Of a stretch of 64,000 nucleotides of DNA, positions 24,418 to 32,700 are shown piece by piece. The DNA is from Massilia oculi. GTDB lineage: Bacteria > Pseudomonadota > Gammaproteobacteria > Burkholderiales > Burkholderiaceae_D. The notes beneath the pieces are model-generated. The model ran no database searches. It was not told the origin of the DNA and saw only the letters and a list, made by a program, of their open reading frames with translations. The position numbers and the translations under genes were made by a program. The number at the start of each line of letters is the position of its first letter. The stretch's first letter is position 1. The DNA lies in NCBI RefSeq assembly GCF_003143515.1, contig NZ_CP029343.1:4960001-5024000 (forward strand), in the 5' to 3' direction.

Positions 24418-27060
24418 ATGTTCGAATTCCTATTCAAGCGGCAGGGCGGGAAATCGGCTACGTCCGGCGACAAGCCGGAGGCCAGGCCTGCCGCGGCCAA
24501 GGCTTCCGCGGCGGCTGGGGCCAGGTCCGTCTCCGGCAAGTCGGGCAGTGCGGCGTCCGGCCCGGCAGCTGCCCCTGATGCCCGCGCTGCGCTCGCCGAT
24601 GCCCGCGCGCGCCAGGCCGAACGGCTCAAGCAATTAGGCGCCGACGAAGCGGCTGCCGTCGATTTCATCCTCCAATCCGAATTCTCCGAACTGCGCCTCG
24701 CGGCGGCCGAACTGGTCCATGCGCGCGCTCACCTCGAGCACGTGCACACCGCGATGCGCAACGTCGACCGCCGCGTCGCCAAGCTGGTGCAGGGCAGGCT
24801 GGACGCGATCCGCCACCACGAATCCGAGCTGCGCCGCGGCGAAGAAGCGCTGGCCCAGGCCAGGTCGCTGCTGAACGACACCCTCCTGACCCCGAACCAT
24901 GTGGCCGAGCTGGACCGCAAATGGTCGGTCATCCGCGCGCCCGAGCTGGCGCCCGACTTCGACACGGTGCGCGCCGAGCTCGGCCGCCGCCTCGAATCGC
25001 AGGTGGCGCTGCAACGCGCCATGATCGACCGCCTGGCCGTCTTGCGCGCCCTCGCGGCGGACGGGCTGGACGCGGTCGCGCTGGCCGCACGCCTGGCCGA
25101 ACTGCAGCAGGAGCACGAGGCGGCCCTGGCCGATCCCGGCCACGCCTCGCTGCCGCGCGCCCTGGTCGCCGAATTCGCGACCGAACACGCGCGCCTGACG
25201 GCTGGCCTGGTGACGATCGAGCAGGACCAGGCCGCGCTGGCCGCACGCGAGGCGGCCCTGGCTGCATGGCAAGCCCTGGCCCCGGCCGAACTCAAGCAGG
25301 AAGCGCTGCGCCGGGAGTGGCAGCGCTTGCCCGCCTTGCCGGCGAACGCCGCTGGCGGCGCCCTGCAGGAGCGCTTCGATGCGCTGCTCGCGAGCCTGCC
25401 GCAGGAAACGCGCCTGCCGAAGCCGGCTCCGGCCGTGAAAGAGGCCGCCAGGCCGGCCGCGCGCGGCGCCGACCAGGCCTTCCTCGACAAGTTGGATGCG
25501 CTCGAAGCCGCCTTGCAGCACGGTTCGCTCGGCACCGCCGCCGAGCTCGACAAGGCGTTGAAGGAAGCCAGGGACAAGGGCCTGCGCCTGAACGCGCCGC
25601 AGGCCGACCGCCTGGCCCATCTGCGCGCCGAGCTCAAGCGGTTGTCGGACTGGGCGCGCTGGGGCGGCAACGTCTCGCGCGAAGAACTGATCAAGACCGT
25701 CGAATCGCTGCCGACTCAGGGCCTGGCGATGGCCGAGCTGGCCAAGAAGGTGGGCAGCATGCGCGACCGCTGGAAAGCGCTGGACAGCCTGTCCGGTCCG
25801 GCGCCGCGCAGCCTGTGGGAGCGCTTCGACGCCGCCTGCAGCATCGCCTATGCGCCGGCCGCGGCCCATTTCAGGCAGCTGGCCGATGAACGCCACGCCA
25901 ACGCGGCGCGCGGCCAGGCCCTGGTCGAGGAAGCGCAGGCCGAGATCGTGCGCCTGCAATCGGGCGAGGCCGACTGGAAGCACGTGTCCGGCACCGTGCA
26001 GCGCCTGCGCACTGCCTGGAGCCACCTGGGTGCAATCGACCGCAAGGAAAAGAAGCGCCTGGACGCGTTGTTCGCCGACGCCTTGACCACCCTGCAACGT
26101 CCGTTGGAAGACCAGCGCAAGGTGGAGATCGCGGTGCGCGAGCAGCTGATCGAAGAGGTGCGCAAGCTCGACCCGCACGAGCGCCATGCGGTGGACATGC
26201 TGCGCGAGCTGCAGGCGCGCTGGCAGGAACATGCGCGCGCGCTGCCGCTCGAGCGCAAGGCCGAGCAGGCGCTGTGGCAGCGCTTCCGCGGTGCCTGCGA
26301 CGCGCTGTTTGCCGCGCGCAAGGAGCACGCGCACGCGGCCGACAGCGAGCGCCGCGCCCACGAAACCGCCAAGGAAGCCGTGTGCGAACGCCTGGAAGCG
26401 GCTGCGCAAGATGCCACGCCTTCCAACGTCGGCAAGCTGCTGCGCGAGGCGGCCGCCGAATGGCAGGCGATCGGCCCGGTGCCGCGCGCCCACGAGGCGC
26501 GCATCGACAAACGCTACCACGCCGCTGTCGCCAAGGTGCAGCAGCATGCCGACGCCGCCCGCCGCGCCCAGGATACGGTCCTGGCCGGCGCCGTGCGCGA
26601 CAAGCTGCGCCTGGTCCAGGCGCTCGAGACGGCGCTGGCCAATCCGGCAGCGCATACCCAGGCCTCGGACTGGCGCGGGCGTTGGGACGCCATGCTGGCG
26701 CTGGACGGGGGCTACGAACCGATCCTGCGCGCGCGCTACGATGCCGCCCTGGCGGCCCTGGATGCATCCGAGGGCGAGCGCGCCGCCTACGTGCGCCAGA
26801 TGGAAGAGAACCGCGAACGCGTGCTGAGCGACTTGCTGCGCCTGGAAATCGCGGCCGGCATCGACAGCGGCCCCGAGTTCGCGCGCGAGCGCCTGCGCCT
26901 GCAGGTCGAGGTGCTGCAAAGCTCCCTCAAGTCGGGCCGGAAGCCGGGTGCGCAAGCGGCCGAGCTGCGCGCGCTGCTGGCGCTCGCGGCCCTGCTCGAC
27001 GTGCGCACCGAGACCCGTATCGAACACCTGTTGCTGCGCCAGCCGAAGGACCATTCATGA
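24418..27060 (+). CDS. large DUF349-domain protein
   Basis: The 880-residue cytoplasmic protein begins MFEFLFKRQGG, then has an Ala/Lys/Pro-rich linker to about residue 60. A long helical region follows and includes DUF349 repeats of the form W-x3-G-x3-R/K-x2-E-x2-LW-x-RF-x2-ACD. Examples lie near residues 440-480 (RWKALDSLSGPAPRSLWERFDAAC split by a short linker), 525-560 (AWSHLGAIDRKEKKRL) and 600-640 (RWQEHARALPLERKAEQALWQRF). DUF349 proteins are widespread in proteobacteria and have no firmly assigned role. Its stop overlaps the moaE start (ATGA), so it is the first gene of a coupled group. Confidence 0.8.
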   Translation: MFEFLFKRQGGKSATSGDKPEARPAAAKASAAAGARSVSGKSGSAASGPAAAPDARAALADARARQAERLKQLGADEAAAVDFILQSEFSELRLAAAELVHARAHLEHVHTAMRNVDRRVAKLVQGRLDAIRHHESELRRGEEALAQARSLLNDTLLTPNHVAELDRKWSVIRAPELAPDFDTVRAELGRRLESQVALQRAMIDRLAVLRALAADGLDAVALAARLAELQQEHEAALADPGHASLPRALVAEFATEHARLTAGLVTIEQDQAALAAREAALAAWQALAPAELKQEALRREWQRLPALPANAAGGALQERFDALLASLPQETRLPKPAPAVKEAARPAARGADQAFLDKLDALEAALQHGSLGTAAELDKALKEARDKGLRLNAPQADRLAHLRAELKRLSDWARWGGNVSREELIKTVESLPTQGLAMAELAKKVGSMRDRWKALDSLSGPAPRSLWERFDAACSIAYAPAAAHFRQLADERHANAARGQALVEEAQAEIVRLQSGEADWKHVSGTVQRLRTAWSHLGAIDRKEKKRLDALFADALTTLQRPLEDQRKVEIAVREQLIEEVRKLDPHERHAVDMLRELQARWQEHARALPLERKAEQALWQRFRGACDALFAARKEHAHAADSERRAHETAKEAVCERLEAAAQDATPSNVGKLLREAAAEWQAIGPVPRAHEARIDKRYHAAVAKVQQHADAARRAQDTVLAGAVRDKLRLVQALETALANPAAHTQASDWRGRWDAMLALDGGYEPILRARYDAALAALDASEGERAAYVRQMEENRERVLSDLLRLEIAAGIDSGPEFARERLRLQVEVLQSSLKSGRKPGAQAAELRALLALAALLDVRTETRIEHLLLRQPKDHS

Positions 27061-27515
27061 ACGAAGCAAGGGTGCAAAGCGGGGATTTCGACCTCGGCCA
27101 GGAAGTGGCGCGCCTGCGCGCCGGCGATGCGCGCATCGGCGCCGTGGTGTCTTTCGTCGGCACCGTGCGCGACCTGAACGATGGCGCCAGGGTCTCCGAG
27201 ATGGAGCTGGAACACTATCCGGGCATGACAGAAAAGTCGCTGGAAGCGATCGCGGCGCGCGCCTGCGAACGCTGGCCCCTGTACGGTACCTTGGTCATCC
27301 ACCGCGTCGGCCCGCTGGCGCCGCTGGACCAGATCGTGCTGGTGGCCTGCAGCGCCGCGCATCGGGGAGATGCGTTCGCGGCCTGCGAGTTCATCATGGA
27401 CTACCTCAAGACCGAGGCCCCGTTCTGGAAGAAAGAGCAGACGCCAGACGGCGCGCGCTGGGTCGACGCCCGCGTCACCGACGACACCGCGAAGGCCAGG
27501 TGGGAAGCGCCTTGA
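27057..27515 (+). CDS. moaE: molybdopterin synthase catalytic subunit MoaE
   Basis: The 152-residue protein matches MoaE: GAVVSFVGTVRDLNDG at the N-terminus, MELEHYPGMTEKSLEAIA, the substrate loop ACSAAHRGDAFAACEFIMDYLKTEAPFWKKE with the catalytic lysines, and a C-terminal RWVDAR. It adds sulfur, carried by MoaD, to precursor Z to make molybdopterin. moaD is not visible here. The ATG overlaps the stop of the DUF349 gene, and the 3' end overlaps the crcB frame. Confidence 0.95.
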   Translation: MNEARVQSGDFDLGQEVARLRAGDARIGAVVSFVGTVRDLNDGARVSEMELEHYPGMTEKSLEAIAARACERWPLYGTLVIHRVGPLAPLDQIVLVACSAAHRGDAFAACEFIMDYLKTEAPFWKKEQTPDGARWVDARVTDDTAKARWEAP

Positions 27516-27886
27516 GCTTTGCCGCGATCGGCCTGGGCGCCGCGCTCGGCGCCTGGCTGCGCTGGGGCCTGGGGCTGTGGCTGGGCGGCCTGCATGGCTT
27601 CGTGCAGGTCGGGACCCTGGCGGCCAACCTGGTCGGCGGCTTTCTTGTCGGCCTGGCGCTCGGCTTCTTCGCCGACCAGCCGCAACTGGCGCCCGAGTGG
27701 CGCCTGTTCGTCATCACCGGCTTCCTGGGCGGGCTGACCACGTTCTCCAGCTTCTCGGGCGAATCGGTGCTGCTGCTCCAGCGCGGTGAGGTCGGCTGGG
27801 CGCTGGCGCATACCGCGCTGCACCTGGCCGGCTCGCTGCTGCTGTGCGCGGCCGGCTTCGCCACATGGCGCTTCCTGCGTGGCTGA
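27500..27886 (+). CDS. crcB: fluoride ion channel CrcB (Fluc)
   Basis: The ~128-residue inner-membrane protein has four hydrophobic helices and the Fluc landmarks GAALGAWLRWGL (with the conserved Arg), TLAANLVGGFLVGLALG (conserved Asn) and FVITGFLGGLTTFSSFSGE (the Phe-box and TTFSSF motif). It exports fluoride as a dual-topology dimer. The start is uncertain: GTG at 27500 after AAGG, or TTG at 27512 which overlaps the moaE stop codon (TTGA). Either gives a normal length. No fluoride riboswitch is seen upstream; the gene overlaps moaE. Confidence 0.92.
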   Translation: MGSALSFAAIGLGAALGAWLRWGLGLWLGGLHGFVQVGTLAANLVGGFLVGLALGFFADQPQLAPEWRLFVITGFLGGLTTFSSFSGESVLLLQRGEVGWALAHTALHLAGSLLLCAAGFATWRFLRG

Positions 27887-27908
27887 GCCATCCCATCCGG
27901 CCGCGCCG

Positions 27909-29618
27909 ATGACCCTAGGGCGCCGCATCGATGCCGCCATCGCCCTGGTCCGGCAGGGCGCGTTCCAGGATGCGCTGGCGTCGGTGGATGATCTGCTGGA
28001 CGGCGCGGCCGCCGATGTCGATGCCCTGAACCTGGCGGCCGCCTGCGCGCTGGCGCTCGGCCAGCCGCTCGAGGCCGAGCGCCGCTGGCGCCAGGCGCTG
28101 GCGCTGCAGCCCGGCCATCCGGCATGTCTCGACAATCTGCGCATCCTGCTGCAGGAGCAGGCCGATGGCCTGCAGCGGCAGGGACTGCGCGCCGAGGCCG
28201 AGGCGCGCTACCTGGCGGCGCTCGCACTGCAGCCCGACCAGCCCGAACTGCACAACAACCTGGCCGTGCTGTACGCCGGCGCCGGACATGCCGACCCGGC
28301 CGAAGCCCATTACCGGCGCGCGCTGGACCTGCGCCCCGCTTATGCCGAGGCCTGGCACAATCTGGGCCTGCTGTACACGGCGCGCCGCCGCCTGCCGGAA
28401 GCCGAGGCGGCGCTGCGCGCATACGTGGCGCTGCGGCCGCACGATCCGGAAGGCCTCAATTCGCTGGGCAATGTGTGCCAGTACCTGCATCGTGTGCTTG
28501 ATGCGGAGGCGCTCTACCGCCAGGCGCTGGCGCTCGCCCCGCGCAATGCCCGCACCCTGAACAACCTCGGCGCGCTGCTGCAGCGCGAAGGTCACGCCAC
28601 GCAGGCCGAGGCGTCCTACCGCCAGGCGATCGCGGCCGATCCGGACTATCCGGAAGCGCGCTGGAACCTGGGATTTCTGCTGCTGTCGCGCGGTCGCCTG
28701 GAAGAGGGCTGGCCCTGGATGGAGGCGCGCTACGATCCGGCGCTGGCGCGCCCGATCGCGACCGCGCCCCAGCTCGGCTGCCCGCAATGGCGGGGCGAGC
28801 CCCTGGCCGGGCGCGGCATCGTGGTGTGGCCTGAGCAAGGCTTCGGCGACACCGTCCAGTTCGTGCGCTACCTGCCGCTGTTGAAGGCGGCCGGCGCCGG
28901 CCGGGTCACCCTGGTATGCCAGGACGCCTTGCTGCCGCTGCTGGACGCGGTGCCCGGCGCGGACCGGGTGGCGGGCCTGGGCGCGGCGGCAGGGCTGCCG
29001 CCACACGATTGCTGGGTTTTTCTCCTGAGCCTGCCGTTGCATGCGCAGACCTCGCTGGCGACGATCCCGGCGGCGCTGCCCTATCTGGCGCCGGATCCGG
29101 CGCGCGTGCGCGATTGGCGCACGCGGCTGGCGCAGGATGGCGCCGGCATGCGGGTCGGTCTGGCGTGGCGCGGCTTCGGCGGCCACGTCAACGACGCCAA
29201 CCGTTCACTGCCCGGCGTGGACTGCCTGGCGCCGCTGCTGGCCGTGCCGGACGTGCGCTTCTTCAGCCTGCAGCGCGGCATGGAGGCCGGCGCCGGCGAA
29301 GCGTTGCCTGCGCACCTGGCCGACCTCGGCCCGGAGATAAACGACTTCGGCGACACCGCCGCCATCGTGTCCGCGCTCGACCTGGTGATCTGCGTCGACA
29401 CCGCCGTGGCCCATGTGGCCGGCGCGCTGGGCAAGCCGTGCTGGGTCCTGCTGCCTGCCGTGCACCCGGACTGGCGCTGGATGGACGAGCGCGCCGATTC
29501 GCCCTGGTATCCCGGCGTGATGCGCCTGTATCGTCAGGCGGCGGCCGGCGACTGGGATACGGTGGTGCGCAAGGTCGCTACTGACCTGATTAGTGTGGTA
29601 ATTTCTCACGTGAAATAA
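27909..29618 (+). CDS. TPR-repeat glycosyltransferase
   Basis: The 569-residue protein has about seven TPR units in its N-terminal half (residues 5-265), with typical LNNLGALLQREGHATQAEASYRQAI and NNLAVLYAGAGHADPAEAHYRRAL wording. The C-terminal half is a GT-B-like domain: WRGEPLAGRGIVVWPEQGFGDTVQFVRYLPLL, MRVGLAWRGF, DLVICVDTAVAHVAGALGKPCWVLLP and DWRWMDERADSPWYP. Such proteins resemble heptosyltransferase (GT9) and O-GlcNAc-transferase-like enzymes and often sit by surface proteins they modify. No signal peptide is seen, so it should be cytoplasmic. It directly precedes the giant autotransporter, which is the natural candidate substrate; that link is inferred. Confidence 0.82.
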   Translation: MTLGRRIDAAIALVRQGAFQDALASVDDLLDGAAADVDALNLAAACALALGQPLEAERRWRQALALQPGHPACLDNLRILLQEQADGLQRQGLRAEAEARYLAALALQPDQPELHNNLAVLYAGAGHADPAEAHYRRALDLRPAYAEAWHNLGLLYTARRRLPEAEAALRAYVALRPHDPEGLNSLGNVCQYLHRVLDAEALYRQALALAPRNARTLNNLGALLQREGHATQAEASYRQAIAADPDYPEARWNLGFLLLSRGRLEEGWPWMEARYDPALARPIATAPQLGCPQWRGEPLAGRGIVVWPEQGFGDTVQFVRYLPLLKAAGAGRVTLVCQDALLPLLDAVPGADRVAGLGAAAGLPPHDCWVFLLSLPLHAQTSLATIPAALPYLAPDPARVRDWRTRLAQDGAGMRVGLAWRGFGGHVNDANRSLPGVDCLAPLLAVPDVRFFSLQRGMEAGAGEALPAHLADLGPEINDFGDTAAIVSALDLVICVDTAVAHVAGALGKPCWVLLPAVHPDWRWMDERADSPWYPGVMRLYRQAAAGDWDTVVRKVATDLISVVISHVK

Positions 29619-29740
29619 TGTGTATTTGGTGAGGGTGTATCGCGATCGACGTCACAAACTGTGGTGAAAATGCACACCGCACGTACCAATATGAGCCTGT
29701 CGGCATTTAGTATTGTTCAGCAGCATTGTTTCCGTTAAAT

Positions 29741-29786
29741 AATATCGGTTTTACGGCTTTCGCCGTCTTCGTCACTTACCGATATT
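29741..29786 (+). promoter_or_regulatory. structured 5' leader of the autotransporter mRNA
   Basis: An 8-bp perfect inverted repeat (AATATCGG at 29741-29748, CCGATATT at 29779-29786) encloses a second hairpin (ACGGC-TTTC-GCCGT, 29753-29766). The outer stem ends three bases before the ATG at 29790. No Shine-Dalgarno-like sequence is visible, so the fold would occupy the ribosome landing site. It may be a translational switch or thermometer-like element; function is inferred. Confidence 0.5.
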
Positions 29787-29789
29787 GTC

Positions 29790-32700
29790 ATGAACCATAT
29801 TTACCGCCTGATCTGGAACAAGAAACGCCATATGCTGATGGCCGTCGCCGAAGTCGCCAGCGCGAACGGCAAGGAAACCGTCAGCGACGCCGGCGTGCGG
29901 TGCGAGGTGGCGGGGACGGACCGGGGATTCACCGGCGCGCGCACCCTGCTGGCGACAGCCGTCGCGGCGCTGTTCCCGATCCTGGCGCTGGCGCAGAACG
30001 GCGGGGCGTACGACACCCGCCACATCGCCGAGCTGACTAGGTTGACCCTGAACGACGCGGATGACTCGAATGCGCAGGCCGCCGGCTGGCATATCGACAA
30101 TGACGGCGAGCTCGATATCTCCGCGACCGATGCCGGCACCAGCCTGCAGAGCCTGTCGGGTTCCGGGACCGTGCTGCTGGGCGAGCGCCTGCTCACGCTC
30201 ACCAACGCGAGCCCGGACCATGTCTTCCTGGGTACCATCCAGGGTTCCGGCGGCCTGCTCCTGGCAGGCGGCATCGGAATGCTCGGCGGCCTCAACGCGT
30301 ACGAGGGCGCCACGACGATCAACGGCGGCGCGAGCCTGGCCCTGTCCGGCTCGGGCAGCATCGCGCTCTCGAGCGGCGTGCTGAATAATGGACAGTTCGA
30401 CATCTCGGCCGCCGACAAGGACGTCGGCATCCGTTCCCTGTCCGGCAGCAGTTCGGGCAGTGTGGTGCTCGGCGGACGGACCCTGGTCCTCAGCGCCGCC
30501 AGCGGCCATTATGCGGGCGCGATCACGGGTGCGGGCGGCCTGACGGTCGAGGACGGCGAAGAAGTGCTCAGCGGCGTCAACCGTTACACGGGCGCGACCA
30601 GCATCGGCTCCGACGGCACCCTGGCCCTGAGCGGCAGCGGCGCCATCGCCATGTCGAGCGGCCTGTTCAACAATGGCGTGTTCGACATCTCGGCAAGCCA
30701 TGACGGCGCCCAGGTACAGAATATGGAGGGCAATGGCGCGGTCTGGCTGGGCGGCAAAACGCTGACGTTGACCAATGCTGGCGGACAATTTGACGGCAGC
30801 ATACACGGTTCGGGCGGCCTGGCGATCGCCGGCGGCTATGCGACCCTGACCGGAGCCCAGCACTATACCGGCGATACCACGATCGCGCAGCAGGCCGTGC
30901 TGTCGCTGACCGGACAGGCCAGCCTTGCCGCCTCGCGCGAAGTGGCTGTCGACGGCGCCCTCTACTTCACCCAGCCAGGCCAGGATACCCGGCTGCAGTC
31001 GCTGTCCGGCTCGGGCACGGTGATCCTGAATGACGACAGCCTGGTCCTGACCGATGCCCACAGCCGTTTCGACGGCGGCATCCATGGCGCGGCTGGGTTG
31101 ACGGTTGCGCAAGGCACCCAGACCCTGAACGGCGCGAACTGGTACAACGGCGTGACCCGGATCGACGACGGCGCCGGGCTGGCGCTGGGCGGTTCCGGCA
31201 GCATCGCCCTCTCGAGCGGCGTGGTGGCCGATGGCCGGTTCGATGTCTCGCAGGCGACGGCCGGCGCGCAGATCACGACCCTGTCCGGCTCGGGTGCGGT
31301 ATTGCTGGGCGGCCAGGTCCTGACCTTGACCCAGGCCAGCGGCAATTTCTCGGGCAGCATCCAGGGCTCGGGCGGCCTGGCCATCGCCGCCGGCCACGAA
31401 ATCCTCAGCGGCGCCAATACCTATAGCGGCGACACGGTGCTGGCGCAAGGCGCCCGCCTGACGCTGGAAGGCGAGGGCAGCATCGCCAACAGCCGCCTGG
31501 TGCTCGACGGTAACCGCTTCGACATCGCTGCCACCGACGGCGGCGCCGCCGTCAAGAGCCTGTCCGGCTCGGGCTCGGTCATCCTGGGCGACCAGTCGCT
31601 CACCATCACCGGCGCCGGCGACACCTTCACCGGCAATATCCGCGGTTCCGGCGGCCTGGCGATCACCGGCGGCACCCAGGTGCTGGATACCCACCTGAGC
31701 GTGTTCCACGGCGCGACCACAATCGCGAGCGGCGCCACCCTGGGCCTGGCCGGCCAGGGCAGCGGCGGCCTGGCGATGTCGAGCGGCGTGCTGGTCAATG
31801 GCACGCTCGATATCGCCGCCATGCAGGTGGAAGCCGAGATCAAGACGCTGGCGGGCGCCGGCGCCGTCAACCTCGGCAACAACAAGCTGATCCTCACGAA
31901 TGCCAGCGGCAACTTCTCGGGTACGATTCGCGGCTCGGGCGGCCTGGAACTGGCTTCTGGCCAGGAAATCCTGAGCGGACGCAATACCTACAGCGGGGAC
32001 ACCAGCATTGCCCAGGGCGCCACCCTGGCGCTGGCGGGTAACGGCAGCATCGCCAACAGCCGCGTCACTGGCGACGGCACGCTCGACATCGCAGCCAGCA
32101 ACGGCGGCGCCGCCGTCAAGAGCCTGGGCGGCTCCGGCGCCGTCCTGCTGGGCGGCCAGACCCTGACCCTGACCCGGGCAAGCGATACCTTCAGCGGCCG
32201 CATCGACGGCTCGGGCGGCCTCACCGTCGCCGGCGGCAGCGCGGTGCTGGCCGGCGACATTCGCTACACCGGCCGCACCAGCATTGGCGCCGGCGCCAGC
32301 CTGGCCCTGTTGGGTAAGAGCAGCCTTGCCTCGTCGAGCGGCGTGCAGGCTGACGGCACCTTCGACGTCAGCCAGGCCGACAGCGCCCAGATCAAGACGC
32401 TGTCCGGCGCCGGCGCGGTCCGGCTCGGGAACAATACGCTGCGCCTGAGCGATGCCAATGGCACCTTCACAGGCGTCATCAGCGGCAATGGCGGCCTCGA
32501 GGTGGCAGCCGGCACTGAAACCCTGGGCGGCGCCAATACCTACCGCGGCGCCACCACCATCGGCCGCCACGCCACGCTGGAGCTCTCCGGCGACGGCAGC
32601 ATCGCCGCCAGCCGGGTCGACGTCGCGGGCACCCTGGACGTTTCGCGCAGCGACGGCAAGGCCGCCGTCAAGAGCCTGACGGGCGCCGGCACTGTGCGGC

